From positions 1 to 51,649 of the forward strand of contig JAFQSP010000008.1 in the NCBI GenBank assembly GCA_017409475.1: 51,649 bases of DNA, given 5' to 3'. The notes beneath the pieces are model-generated. The model was not told where the DNA came from. It searched no databases and worked only from the letters and a program-made list of their open reading frames with translations. The stretch is from Clostridia bacterium. Its GTDB lineage: Bacteria; Bacillota; Clostridia; Oscillospirales; Acutalibacteraceae. The position numbers and the translations under genes are program-made. This document shows positions 6,882-16,711 of the stretch, in pieces. Position 1 is the first letter of the stretch. Every line of letters starts with the position of its first letter.

Positions 6882-9521
6882 TTATTTCTTTTTGAATAAG
6901 CTTGTAATAAGCTTTACCGCTTCGCAAATGAAAAGCGGAGCTATCGAAAGCAATGATACTGTGATAATTTGGGCTGAACCAAGAGTAGAAAGCCCGAAAA
7001 TTGCGCTTATCGGGGTCAAAATAACAATAAGCATCAGTATTGCTGAAACGGCAACAGCGCCAAACATCCACTTGTTTCTGAATAAGCCGATTTTGAACAG
7101 TGAGTTATTTGAGCGTGCGTTGAATGAGTGAACGAGCTGCGAAAACGCAAGGGTAAGGAATGCCATGGTTTTAGCGGTTTCGATATTAACGCTTTTACCG
7201 AGAGCGAACGCAACAAGGGTAAGTATTCCAATCATAATACCCTGGTAAAGTGCGCCAAAGCCAAGTCCGTTAGCGAATAAGCTTTCATCCTTTTTACGAG
7301 GACTGCGCTGCATAATATCCTTTTCAACCGGTTCAACTCCAAGCGCAAGAGCAGGGAGACCATCGGTGACAAGATTTACCCATAAAAGCTGAATTGCACT
7401 AAGCGGTGAAACGTGCCAAATTAACATGCTTGCGAATACGGCAATAATTTCGCCGAGATTGCAGGAAAGAAGAAACTGTACCGATTTTTTAATATTTGCA
7501 TAAATGCCTCGACCTTCTTCAACGGCGGCTACGATTGTAGCGAAGTTGTCATCGGTGAGCGTCATGTCGGCGGCTCCCTTTGCAACGTCGGTACCTGTGA
7601 TTCCCATAGCGCAGCCGATGTCGGCGGCTTTAAGCGCGGGAGCATCGTTTACTCCGTCGCCCGTCATGGCAACGATGTGACCTTTTTTCTGCCAAGCGGT
7701 GACAATACGAATTTTATCCTCGGGTGAAACTCGACCGTAAACCGAGTACTCCTCAACGCATTCAAACAGCTCGTCGTCGGTCATTTGAGCCAGTTTATCT
7801 CCGGTAATAATTCCGGTTTCCTTGTCGGTGATAAGCCCGATTTGTTCACCAATAGCGGCAGCAGTAGCGGCGTTATCACCAGTAATCATTACGGTACGAA
7901 TACCGGCCGATTTGCATTTTTCTATTGCCGAAACGGCTTCGGGTCTCGGCGGGTCAATCATGCCGAGAAGACCGATGAATGTGAGGTCGTTTTCAAGCTC
8001 TTCGCTTGTCGGATTGGTGGTCAGCTCCACGTTATCAATCTTTTTAATTGCAACCGCAAGTACACGTAACGCCTGTGCGCTCATTGCAATATTTGCCTTT
8101 ATACCGTTTTCAACCCCTTCGCCAACGCAGCGGGGAAGAAGAATATCGGGCGCACCCTTTACGATAGCAAAGGTTTCGCCATCAATAATATTAACCGTCG
8201 TCATCAGCTTTCTGTCGCTGTCGAAGGGGATTGAGTTAAGCCGGGGATAGAAGTTTGTTATTTCAGCAGAGGTTTGACCTACATATTTTTCACAAGCGTC
8301 GATAATGGCGATTTCGGTCGGGTCGCCAATGCTGACCTTTTCGCCGTTTTCTTCATGAACGTCAGCGTCGCAGCAGATGGTACCGAGCCTAATCAGCTCA
8401 GCCGAAGCCTCACCGATTTCAATGCCTTCCTTTGAAATATTGGTGAAACCGCTTCTGTCAAAAAGCGCAACCATTGTCATTTTATTTTGGGTGAGGGTGC
8501 CTGTCTTATCCGAGCAAATGACCGATGCGCTTCCAAGCGTTTCAACAGCAGGCAAATTGCGGATAATTGCGTTGCGCTTTATCATTCGCTGAACGCCAAG
8601 TGCGAGAACGATTGTAACAATGGCGGGTAATCCCTCCGGAATTGCGGCAACAGCAAGTGAAACAGCCGTCATGAATACGCCTACAAAGCTGTCGAGGAGT
8701 GATAGCTCGGGATTTCTGTATATGAGGCCGATTACGAAAATAACGGCACAAATCACGAGGGCAACCGTGCCAAGCGTTTTTCCAAGCTCGGCCATTTTCT
8801 TTTGAAGCGGGGTAATGGTGTTTCCACCTTCGAGCATATCGGCGATTTTACCAACTTCGGTGAACATACCCGTACCGGTTACAACGGCAATTCCGTTTCC
8901 GTAAGCCACCGAGCAGCCGGAGAATACCATGTTTGAGCGGTCACCGATTGCAGTAATGTCGGTGAGGACTGCGTCGGCATATTTTTCGCTGCTGACGCTT
9001 TCGCCCGTAAGTGCCGACTCCTCGCATCTAAGCATGGTTGAGGAAATAAGTCGGGCATCGGCAGGGATAAAGTCGCCTGCTTCAAGGCAAATTACGTCAC
9101 CGGGCACGATTTCGTCGGCACGGATAATCGACTGAACGCCGTTTCTGATAACCTTTGCCGACGGTGCTGCCATGTTTTTGAGGGCTTCAAGAGCGTTTTC
9201 TGCCTTGTTTTCCTGAATAACGCCGAGAAGCGCGTTAAATACAACTATTGCAACAATTATAATTGGCTCAATCCAGTTGTTTTCATGCGACAGAAGGGTG
9301 GTCAAAAGCGAGATTGCCGCCGCGATTAAAAGAATTATTATCATGTAATCTTTGAACTGGTCAAAAAATCTTTGAGCCATTGTTTTTTTCTTTTTCTGAT
9401 TAAGCTGATTTTTGCCGTATTTTTCGAGCCTTCTTTGAGCATCTTCTGATGTAAGGCCGAGTTTTTCGTCGGTACCAAGCTCATTGATAAGGTCGTTTAG
9501 CTCTGCGCTATGCCAAATCAT
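6882..9521 (-). CDS. Calcium-type P-type ATPase (P2 family cation pump)
   Basis: An 879-residue pump using ATP to move cations, most likely exporting Ca2+. The order is the cation ATPase N domain, TM1-2, the actuator loop with TGES, TM3-4 with the PEGLPAIV motif, the phosphorylation site DKTGTLT (Asp338), the nucleotide domain, the hinge GDGVNDAPAL, and TM5-10. M4 (IPEGLP), M5 (NLGE) and M6 (NLVTDGLP) keep residues that bind Ca2+ in SERCA and PMR1. M8 has FSQL, so the SERCA Glu there is a Gln. The start at 9521 has GGGAGG 8 bases upstream; 24 further codons upstream are open but have no ribosome binding site. It is the first gene of the unit. Confidence 0.93.
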   Translation of the reverse strand: MIWHSAELNDLINELGTDEKLGLTSEDAQRRLEKYGKNQLNQKKKKTMAQRFFDQFKDYMIIILLIAAAISLLTTLLSHENNWIEPIIIVAIVVFNALLGVIQENKAENALEALKNMAAPSAKVIRNGVQSIIRADEIVPGDVICLEAGDFIPADARLISSTMLRCEESALTGESVSSEKYADAVLTDITAIGDRSNMVFSGCSVAYGNGIAVVTGTGMFTEVGKIADMLEGGNTITPLQKKMAELGKTLGTVALVICAVIFVIGLIYRNPELSLLDSFVGVFMTAVSLAVAAIPEGLPAIVTIVLALGVQRMIKRNAIIRNLPAVETLGSASVICSDKTGTLTQNKMTMVALFDRSGFTNISKEGIEIGEASAELIRLGTICCDADVHEENGEKVSIGDPTEIAIIDACEKYVGQTSAEITNFYPRLNSIPFDSDRKLMTTVNIIDGETFAIVKGAPDILLPRCVGEGVENGIKANIAMSAQALRVLAVAIKKIDNVELTTNPTSEELENDLTFIGLLGMIDPPRPEAVSAIEKCKSAGIRTVMITGDNAATAAAIGEQIGLITDKETGIITGDKLAQMTDDELFECVEEYSVYGRVSPEDKIRIVTAWQKKGHIVAMTGDGVNDAPALKAADIGCAMGITGTDVAKGAADMTLTDDNFATIVAAVEEGRGIYANIKKSVQFLLSCNLGEIIAVFASMLIWHVSPLSAIQLLWVNLVTDGLPALALGVEPVEKDIMQRSPRKKDESLFANGLGFGALYQGIMIGILTLVAFALGKSVNIETAKTMAFLTLAFSQLVHSFNARSNNSLFKIGLFRNKWMFGAVAVSAILMLIVILTPISAIFGLSTLGSAQIITVSLLSIAPLFICEAVKLITSLFKKK

Positions 9522-9564
9522 TAAATATTCCTCCCGAAATATAAGTAAAAATTTACGCATTATA

Positions 9565-9593
9565 ATTTTACACCATATTTCCAAAAATATCAA
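9565..9593 (-). promoter_or_regulatory. Promoter of the ATPase-cyclophilin unit
   Basis: Minus strand -35 TTGATA (9593-9588), 17-bp spacer, -10 TAAAAT (9570-9565). A TATAAT nearby is offset, so the exact -10 is uncertain. Confidence 0.65.
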
Positions 9594-9624
9594 ATAAAAT
9601 ATGGAAAATAATCGTCTCTAATTT

Positions 9625-9672
9625 TAAAAAAGCTACCGCATTTTTAAAAATCAAAAATACGGTAGCTTTTTT
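9625..9672 (-). terminator. Terminator of the Gld-like ABC operon
   Basis: Stem agctaccg/cggtagct (9631-9638 with 9660-9667) that extends through an A/T-rich part with one mismatch, flanked by A-run and T-run. It lies about 50 bases after the stop at 9722. Confidence 0.8.
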
Positions 9673-9721
9673 ATCATAGTATTAAGTCGGTGAAATATAG
9701 TGTTAAACACGCGTAATATTC

Positions 9722-11449
9722 TTAATTAGCGTATTTGTTGCCGATTTTTTCTCCGTTTTTAAGTGGTGTGAGGCAGTTGATAAGGTCGGTTACGAGTGTA
9801 CGACTGACAAGAGCGGTACCCTTTCCGTTTAGCCTGAAAATACAGCGACGAACATTCTTTTCGTAAGGATAAATCGAGATTTGGTCGGCTTCTTTTCCTT
9901 CGGTTGTATATGTGAGCCTGAAGCTGATTATACTGTCACCGCCGGGATTATATGATTCGTCGGCATTTTCGAGGGCTGACAAATAGAGCAATCTTGTATA
10001 GTAGTAACAGAATTCATCCTCATCAATTTCTTTTCCTTCGTTGGTGGTGACGGTAAAGAGTGCGGCATTTTCTTCATCGTGGTCGAGGATGAATTTTGTA
10101 TCCTTGCCATCAATAGTAACCGTTAAGCTGTCGACATATTTAACGTATTCGATAAACAGCTTTTCGAAATAAATATCTTTTGCCTTCATTTCAATAAATT
10201 CGTTGCTGTACGAATCAAGCCTATAAATAATATCCTTGCTTATCATAGTTTTTCCGCCGTCAACCGAGTATGAAACAATATAGGCATAGTAGCCGTTCTC
10301 GTCCTTATCACCTATTTTGATGTTGAGGAGATTGTTTCCTGCTTTGATGTTATAGGTAACATACGGGTTATCGAGTCCGTATTCCTTGAGGTCGCTCTTA
10401 TTATAATTGAGGACGTAAGCGCCACTGTTATAAACCCCGCTTGTGAGGGTCAAAATGCTGTTAACGCTTTCGTCGTTGGCTGCCTGGTCATCCGGCTCCT
10501 CAATCATATAGCTTAGCAGTGAAAGCTCATCTGACGGACAAACAATTTTAATTTGTTTTTTATGCAATCTTCCGCTAATGTAAATATGGTCGAACGAGAT
10601 AAGACTTCCTTCCTCAAAATAGGGGTCCTCATCACTTTCAGCGGCAAATGCAGGCGCACTAATCAAATTTACGCAGCTTTCGAGGCTGTTTCCTACACAG
10701 TTGATAACCGAAGTGTCGATGAGATAGGCGTAGCCTTCGAGTTCATCAATGTTACCGTCGCCGTTAAGCATAATATATCTACCCGATTTGTCGGGTGAAA
10801 CATCGCCGACAGTAACCTTGTATTCGGTGTTATCGGTGAGCGAAACGGTGAGGTTGGCATACGGTGATAAAAAGCCGTATTCGTCATTTTCTTCTTTGCC
10901 TTCGGAATTACTGCTCGGCTCAATCACTGTTTTTGTGTCAATTTTAAACTTTTTGAGCGCGGTGATTTCGGTTACTGCGCTGACCATGTATTCGGGGGTA
11001 CTGAAATCAATATTTTCGTATCCCTTTACAAGCCATTTGTACGCGTCGCTTCCGTCCTCTGCCTTTATTTTTTCGGGCAAAACGGTAAATTTCGAGTTTT
11101 CATTCTCGATGGTAACCTTGCTTATTTTATCCTTTTCGATATTCATTACCGAAAAGGAAGTTGCCTTTGATTCGGTTGATGAAGTGCCCGCAGTAGTGTC
11201 ATTATCCTGCGGAATAATAAACATAACGACCACAAGTACAATCGCGGTCAAAAGAGCAAGTGAGCCAATCGAAATGAGCCCCTTTTTGATGGGGGAAAGA
11301 CGGCCTTTTTTCTTCTTTTCCTCCGAGGCGCAGAAAACGGTCGAATTCTCAAAAAGGGCTTCGTCAACCTCGATTTTGTCGCGCTTAAAGCCGCGTTTTT
11401 CGCTTGTTTCATTTTCTGCGTCGGTTATTATTTTGTTTTCGTTATCCAT
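9722..11449 (-). CDS. DUF4340-type membrane-anchored protein of a Gld-like ABC system
   Basis: A 575-residue protein with a charged cytosolic N terminus of about 60 residues, one membrane helix (GSLALLTAIVLVVVMFII), then a large extracellular part rich in beta-strand-like repeats. The domain type (DUF4340) is recognised from its position and pattern, such as LNGDGNIDELEGYAYLIDTSVIN and the repeated YVDSLTVTIDGKDTKF-like segments. Its function is unknown. The start codon shares one base with the stop of the fused permease gene (TAATG), with AGAAGGAG upstream, so translation is coupled. It should work with the ABC ATPase and permease on its left partner genes (inference). Confidence 0.8.
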   Translation of the reverse strand: MDNENKIITDAENETSEKRGFKRDKIEVDEALFENSTVFCASEEKKKKGRLSPIKKGLISIGSLALLTAIVLVVVMFIIPQDNDTTAGTSSTESKATSFSVMNIEKDKISKVTIENENSKFTVLPEKIKAEDGSDAYKWLVKGYENIDFSTPEYMVSAVTEITALKKFKIDTKTVIEPSSNSEGKEENDEYGFLSPYANLTVSLTDNTEYKVTVGDVSPDKSGRYIMLNGDGNIDELEGYAYLIDTSVINCVGNSLESCVNLISAPAFAAESDEDPYFEEGSLISFDHIYISGRLHKKQIKIVCPSDELSLLSYMIEEPDDQAANDESVNSILTLTSGVYNSGAYVLNYNKSDLKEYGLDNPYVTYNIKAGNNLLNIKIGDKDENGYYAYIVSYSVDGGKTMISKDIIYRLDSYSNEFIEMKAKDIYFEKLFIEYVKYVDSLTVTIDGKDTKFILDHDEENAALFTVTTNEGKEIDEDEFCYYYTRLLYLSALENADESYNPGGDSIISFRLTYTTEGKEADQISIYPYEKNVRRCIFRLNGKGTALVSRTLVTDLINCLTPLKNGEKIGNKYAN

Positions 11450-14088
11450 TACAGGTGTCTCCTTCTGACACAAATAACGATGCATGCGAGGAGAATTGCA
11501 AGCGGAATAATTCCTACAAATATGATGTACATGAAGGTCGCTGTGTTTCCGCTTACCTCAAATGTGTCATAGCTCAGTGTTCTCGGGTCAAATGAAATTG
11601 TTTCACCCTTAATATCGTACATGTGGTTTACTGCCGAAAGAATGGCTTTGAGGTTTCCTACCGAGGCTTCGGTGTTAAAGCCGGAGTTAATATATTGCAT
11701 ACCGGCAATAACCATAACACGTGAATAGCTTGGATTGTATTCCTCGTCATAGCCTACGTCGGAACCGATACCAATAGCGGCAAACGGGCCCTTTTCCTCT
11801 GCTATTTCGGGAGCCCACTTGTCGTCAGCGTCTACCGGATAAACTACTGCCGACTCGGGCAAGGAAATGACCGTTTCGGTCTTTCTCTTTTCGTCTTCGT
11901 CAAAGCTCACGCTGATAGCGGTGTATGCTTCGGCGATATACATATAATCTGTGTCGCCCAGTCCGCCTAAATATTCCGATTCTTCGGCTGTACCCATTAT
12001 AATTGTCGGTGAGTAATAGTATGTGCTGTCATCTGTAGCAAAGGCAAAGCCGTTATGCACCTTAAAGCCCCACTCACCGATGAATGCGGTGAGGTTGGGT
12101 ACATTTTCTCCCTGCGTTGTCGCATCGGGGATATAAATGATATTCTTGCCTCTTTCTCCCTCTAAATCGAGGAATTCGTCAAGCTTTTTGAGCTCGTTTT
12201 CGGAATAGTCCATTGTCGGAGCCGCGATTATAACAAGGTCGGTGTTTTCGGGAATGTTCTTTGTAACGAGGCTGTCAATTTCTGTAAACGAATAGTTGTT
12301 AGCCTCCATAACGTTTTGAAGAGCGTCAACCGTCTGACCGCCGTTGGCAGTTATAATTGCAACCTCAAACGTTTTATCCGAGGTGACGGCATAAATCGAT
12401 GAGGTAACAGCGGTTTCTACCTTTGATTCGTGTAAAATATAGGAATAGCCATAGTAATAATATTGATAAAATTCCTGACTTTGCTGTGTGCTTTCAATGG
12501 TATAGAGGTCGAATGCGTCAAGGTGACGGTAGTGCTTAATGTTTTTACCGTCAAGCTCAAATTCACATTCAATAAGAATGTCACCCGTCGAGAAGGTTTC
12601 TGATGGATACTTTGACGAATAGGCTGAAAATTCAGGGCTTTGCGGGTCAATGTATTGAACGCTAACCTTATCGCTTCTCATTTCGTACTCTTTAAGCAAA
12701 AGCTCGGTCTGCTGAAAGAATGAGCCGCTTGAAATATCAAATATTCCGTTGGAGGAAATAAGACTTGAATATGTTCCGTCGCTGTATTCCTTTTTATCGG
12801 CGCAAACGGTAACGGTAACGTCGCGTGAAATTTTTTCAATATATGCGAGGTTTTCTTCGCTTACCGAATAGTCCTTATCTTCTGTAAGGTCGAGTGTAAG
12901 GGGATATGCCTCGGCAAGAGCTGATGCAGCAACGTTAAGGCCGATAATAACGGCAACGAATACCGCCGAAATAACAAGCGCATATGCTCCGTGCTTTACC
13001 GATTTTTTCTTGCTCGGCTTTACGTAAGCGGCGGCTTGCGCCTGATTTGAAACGCGCTGAATGTCGCATTTTACACAGAAGTTGTTGAGGTCGGTGTTTC
13101 GTGTGTTACAAAGGGGACATTTCCATTCGCCCTTGTGGTCGAGCGAAACGATAACAGTACCCTTTTTACGCGAATCGTGAATTTTAGTAAATTTAGTTGC
13201 ACTGAATACCGAGCCTACCGCCGAAACAAGTGTAATGAGTGTGAAAACGATGGCAAAAACGAGGGTCGATGTATTCGGGTTGTTGCTGTTAGTTATAAAC
13301 TGATTAGCCGCCGACCAGCCGAATATAATGGTCGACGCGAATGTGAGCAGGGTAACGAGAGCATAGCCCTGTTCCTTTGAGCCGCCGGCCCATCTGCGTT
13401 TTTCGATAATTCTAACCGTGAGGAAGAGGAATATCGCCGTAAAGCTGATGAAATAGGCAACGTCGGTATAGCTGAAAAGTCCGCTGATGAACGAATTGTA
13501 TCGTGTTCCGAATGCGATAAAATTGAATGCTTTATATAGCAGGTCGATGCTTTCGACAAGAGAAGCTATGGTTTCCATCATCATGATAACGAGGGTTGCG
13601 GCAAGGCTTCCCATAGCGGCGACCATTTGGTTTTCGGTCAGGGCAGAAATGAATAAACCGAGCGAAATAAGTGCCGCGGAGAAAAGCATTGTACCAAGTA
13701 AGCAGCTTAAATAGCTGACCCAGTTTACGCTTATCATAACCGAGAAAATAAACTGATATATGAATGTAATAACGTTAACCAGACCGATTACAGCCAGCGC
13801 GGCAAAGAATTTGCCCATAACGATATGGGTAATCTTTATCGGTGCGGTGAAAAGCGCCTGGTCGGTTTTTGCGCGTTTTTCCTCGCTAAAAAGTCGCATT
13901 GTAAGCACGGGAATGAGGAAAAAGCTGAAATTAGACATGTATGAGAATATGCTTTCAATCTGAGCATATCCAGAGCGGAACATATAGCCGAAAAGGGCGC
14001 CTCCGAGTAATAAATAAAGGAGAACGACAATGTAGCCGAGAGGGGAGGTGAAATATGATTTAAATTCGCGCTTAAATATAGCTGACAT
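11449..14088 (-). CDS. Fused ABC-2 permease (GldF-like) and GldG-like protein with zinc ribbon
   Basis: An 879-residue fusion. Residues 1-230 are an ABC-2 type permease with about six helices and the typical FKREFKSYFTSPLGYI start and RLFSEEKRAKTDQALFTAP. Two or three more helices (about 240-300) precede a zinc ribbon with Cys324, Cys327, Cys338 and Cys341 (CPLC and CVKC). A further helix (about 365-390) starts a GldG/IFT52-like extracellular region, with LDLTEDKDYSVSEEN at its head, and a C-terminal helix ends in RRRHL. In Bacteroidetes GldF and GldG are separate proteins of a gliding-linked ABC transporter. The substrate here is unknown. The RBS GGAGG lies in the end of the ATPase gene. Confidence 0.87.
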   Translation of the reverse strand: MSAIFKREFKSYFTSPLGYIVVLLYLLLGGALFGYMFRSGYAQIESIFSYMSNFSFFLIPVLTMRLFSEEKRAKTDQALFTAPIKITHIVMGKFFAALAVIGLVNVITFIYQFIFSVMISVNWVSYLSCLLGTMLFSAALISLGLFISALTENQMVAAMGSLAATLVIMMMETIASLVESIDLLYKAFNFIAFGTRYNSFISGLFSYTDVAYFISFTAIFLFLTVRIIEKRRWAGGSKEQGYALVTLLTFASTIIFGWSAANQFITNSNNPNTSTLVFAIVFTLITLVSAVGSVFSATKFTKIHDSRKKGTVIVSLDHKGEWKCPLCNTRNTDLNNFCVKCDIQRVSNQAQAAAYVKPSKKKSVKHGAYALVISAVFVAVIIGLNVAASALAEAYPLTLDLTEDKDYSVSEENLAYIEKISRDVTVTVCADKKEYSDGTYSSLISSNGIFDISSGSFFQQTELLLKEYEMRSDKVSVQYIDPQSPEFSAYSSKYPSETFSTGDILIECEFELDGKNIKHYRHLDAFDLYTIESTQQSQEFYQYYYYGYSYILHESKVETAVTSSIYAVTSDKTFEVAIITANGGQTVDALQNVMEANNYSFTEIDSLVTKNIPENTDLVIIAAPTMDYSENELKKLDEFLDLEGERGKNIIYIPDATTQGENVPNLTAFIGEWGFKVHNGFAFATDDSTYYYSPTIIMGTAEESEYLGGLGDTDYMYIAEAYTAISVSFDEDEKRKTETVISLPESAVVYPVDADDKWAPEIAEEKGPFAAIGIGSDVGYDEEYNPSYSRVMVIAGMQYINSGFNTEASVGNLKAILSAVNHMYDIKGETISFDPRTLSYDTFEVSGNTATFMYIIFVGIIPLAILLACIVICVRRRHL

Positions 14089-14090
14089 GA

Positions 14091-15185
14091 TTATTTATCC
14101 TCCTTTTCGGTTTTGTTTTCGTCGGGATGGTCAAATTGCTCGATGACCTCTCCCATAATTTCGTTTACTACGTTTATAGCCGCGGTGTTATCGGCTTTTT
14201 CATCCTCAGCGGCTGTTGCAGGCTGAGTAATATTTTCAATTTGAGTTACGTCGGCTGTACCGTCGACCAGCTTCATAAACACTTCTTCGAGCGTAAGCTC
14301 GTTTGGCTTTAACATAAGCAGCGGCCAGTTGCGGTCGGCAAGACGTGAAAAGAGCTCACCGCGAATATCATTGTTTCCTGCAACGTCAATTTTGAATTCG
14401 AACGAGCCAAGCTCACTTTTGCCAAGGAGGGTAACGTCGCTTACTCCGGGGATGGTCTTAATGAGCTGTAATACGTTTTTGTCGGGGCCTTTTACCCTTG
14501 TGATTAGGGAATTATCCTCGCATAATACTTTCGAAAGGTTGTCCATCTTGTCATCGGCAATGATTCTACCCTTGTTGATGATGATAACCCTTTCGCAAAC
14601 CGCCTGAATTTCGGAAAGAATGTGTGACGAAAGGATAACAGTATGGTTTTTTCCGAGATATGTAATGAGCTTGCGAATTTCGATAATCTGCTTTGGGTCA
14701 AGACCAACAGTCGGCTCGTCGAGAATAAGCACGTCGGGGTTGCCGATAAGCGCCTGGGCGATACCTACACGCTGTTGATAGCCCTTTGAAAGATGCTTAA
14801 TGATTCGATGACGAACGTCGTGAATTCTTACCAAGCGGCAAATTTCGTCAAGGTGAGGCTTTTTCGGTAATTTCGACTTTTTAAGGTCGAACATAAAGCT
14901 GAGATATTCGTTTACCGTCATATCGGGGTAAAGGGGCGGATGCTCAGGAAGATAACCGATGTGACACTTAGCCTCGTCGGGATTTTCGAGAACGTCGTAG
15001 CCCGAAATTGATACACTTCCCGTAGTAGCCGAAAGGTAACCCGTGAGAATATTCATGGTTGTCGATTTACCTGCGCCGTTAGGACCGAGAAAACCGAGAA
15101 CCTCTCCGTCTTTTATAGTGAAGCTGATGTTATCTACTGCAAGCTGATTGCCGTAGCGCTTCGAGAGATTTTTAATCTCAATCAT
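14091..15185 (-). CDS. ABC transporter ATP-binding protein (GldA-like)
   Basis: A 364-residue ATPase that should drive the fused permease encoded next. Walker A GPNGAGKST is at residues 34-42, the signature LSKGYQQRVG near 134, and Walker B LILDEPTVGLDP follows, with the switch His in ILSSHIL. After the core ATPase domain (1-220) is a C-terminal extension with a DUF4162-like region ending in LTLEEVFMKLVDG, then an acidic tail of about 60 residues. It is first in a three-gene unit with stop and start only 3 bases apart at the next junction. The RBS TTGGAGG lies 7 bases upstream of the ATG. Confidence 0.92.
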   Translation of the reverse strand: MIEIKNLSKRYGNQLAVDNISFTIKDGEVLGFLGPNGAGKSTTMNILTGYLSATTGSVSISGYDVLENPDEAKCHIGYLPEHPPLYPDMTVNEYLSFMFDLKKSKLPKKPHLDEICRLVRIHDVRHRIIKHLSKGYQQRVGIAQALIGNPDVLILDEPTVGLDPKQIIEIRKLITYLGKNHTVILSSHILSEIQAVCERVIIINKGRIIADDKMDNLSKVLCEDNSLITRVKGPDKNVLQLIKTIPGVSDVTLLGKSELGSFEFKIDVAGNNDIRGELFSRLADRNWPLLMLKPNELTLEEVFMKLVDGTADVTQIENITQPATAAEDEKADNTAAINVVNEIMGEVIEQFDHPDENKTEKEDK

Positions 15186-15357
15186 ATTTATACCTCCAAT
15201 TAAACTTTAAGCAGAGTATAATTGCCATAATAGAATATTTATACCTGAATTTTAACAAGTTGTGGTGATAAAAGTGTTAATATTCAATGAACTATCCCAC
15301 CAAATTAATATTATACTATAACTTCGTAAATAAATAAACAGTTTTTTTATTTATTTG

Positions 15358-15386
15358 TTGACTAAAAAGTGGATTTGTTATAAAAT
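15358..15386 (+). promoter_or_regulatory. Promoter of the DUF1015 gene
   Basis: -35 TTGACT (15358-15363), 17-bp spacer, -10 TAAAAT (15381-15386); GGAG at 15404-15407 precedes the ATG at 15418. Confidence 0.75.
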
Positions 15387-15417
15387 TATCTTAATATTTT
15401 TTTGGAGTTGATATAAA

Positions 15418-16701
15418 ATGGCAGAAATTAAAGCATTTAAGGCGCTCCGCTTTACCCAAAAGGCAGGAGAAATAGCCGAGCTTTGCTGTCCTCCTTATGA
15501 CATTATTTCCGAGGAGCAGCGACTTGAATTTTTAAAGAAAAACGAGCATAACATCATCCGTCTCGAATTGCCGAAGGGTGACGACCCGTATAAAGAGGCG
15601 GCCGACGTGCTTGCCGATTGGGAAGAGAATGGAATTATTGCTTGCGATGATAAGGAAGGAATCTACGTTTACGAGGAAAAATTCAGCGTAGAGGGCGTAA
15701 ATTATTCCTTCAAGGGTATCGTTTGCCGAGTAAAGATTGAGGAGTTTTCAAAGGGTGTTGTCCTCCCTCATGAAGAAACCTTGTCAAAGGCAAAGCAGGA
15801 TAGATTCAATCTTTTCAAGGCTACCCGTTGCAATTTTTCACAGATTTATTCACTTTATAAGGATGAAAAGGGCGAAACAGCCGAGCTCATCAATAGTTTG
15901 TCAAGCGGTACACCTGACCAGAGCTTTACCGATTCCGACGGCGTAACCCATTCACTTTGGGCAATTTATGACGAGAATGCTCTTGCCACCCTCACAGCCC
16001 AGTTTGCCGATAGAAAGTTATATATTGCCGACGGTCACCACCGCTATGAAACCTCGCTTAATATGCGAAATCACCTTCGCGAAACCGAAAATGCCGAAAT
16101 CGGAGCAGCTTCGGACTATTGCATGATGACACTTGTTGACCTCGACGATGACGGACTTGTCGTATTCCCGACACATCGAATTGTACGCGACCTCGACAGC
16201 TTCAATGCCGATGAAGTAATCGCAAACTGTGCCGACTATTTCGACATTACTCTTCTCGCTAACGAGAGCGAAATAAAGCCCTTCCTCGATATGAAATATG
16301 CCGATGGAAAGAAGGCTGTTGTCATGTACAGCGGCGATAAGATTGCCCTCATGACACTTAAATCAATGCAGCCGCTTTGCGATATGTACCCAAATGCAAG
16401 TGAAGCATTACGCGGACTTGACGTAACCGTATTGCATAGCCTTATTTTAGAAAGAATTATGAAGATTGATAAGGAAAACATGGCTAATCAAATCAATCTT
16501 ACTTACACCCGCGACCAAGCGGAAGCTATCGAATGGGTGAACACAAATAAGGCAAATTGTTGCTTTATCATGAATCCTACACGAGTTAGCGAAATTAGCG
16601 CAGTTGCTACTGCAGGCGAAAAAATGCCGCAAAAGTCAACCTATTTCTATCCCAAGCTTATCACGGGTCTTGTAATGAATAAATTCGGCGAAATGAAATA
16701 A
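15418..16701 (+). CDS. DUF1015 family protein
   Basis: A 427-residue soluble protein of the DUF1015 family, recognised by the N-terminal CCPPYDIISEEQ, the central LPHEETLSKAKQDR, and ADGHHRYETSL. The histidine-rich GHHRYE segment looks like an active or metal site. Members are common in Clostridia and are often found beside serine biosynthesis genes. Here serC-serA lies over 30 kb away, so that link is not shown by this locus. No enzyme activity is established to my knowledge. It is a single-gene unit with its own promoter and terminator. Confidence 0.88.
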   Translation: MAEIKAFKALRFTQKAGEIAELCCPPYDIISEEQRLEFLKKNEHNIIRLELPKGDDPYKEAADVLADWEENGIIACDDKEGIYVYEEKFSVEGVNYSFKGIVCRVKIEEFSKGVVLPHEETLSKAKQDRFNLFKATRCNFSQIYSLYKDEKGETAELINSLSSGTPDQSFTDSDGVTHSLWAIYDENALATLTAQFADRKLYIADGHHRYETSLNMRNHLRETENAEIGAASDYCMMTLVDLDDDGLVVFPTHRIVRDLDSFNADEVIANCADYFDITLLANESEIKPFLDMKYADGKKAVVMYSGDKIALMTLKSMQPLCDMYPNASEALRGLDVTVLHSLILERIMKIDKENMANQINLTYTRDQAEAIEWVNTNKANCCFIMNPTRVSEISAVATAGEKMPQKSTYFYPKLITGLVMNKFGEMK

Positions 16702-16711
16702 GAATTGAATA

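Noticed and set aside
9522-9593. 24-codon N-terminal extension of the Ca2+-type ATPase
   Set aside because: It overlaps the promoter and lacks a ribosome binding site, while ATG 9521 has an ideal one.
10749-11468. 239-codon plus-strand frame antisense to the DUF4340 gene
   Set aside because: Shadow frame within a well-supported minus-strand gene, with no ribosome binding site or recognisable domain.
15325-15356. A/T-only inverted repeat (AAATAAATAAA with TTTATTTATTT) before the DUF1015 promoter
   Set aside because: No G or C pairs, so not a credible terminator or operator; common in A/T-rich spacers.
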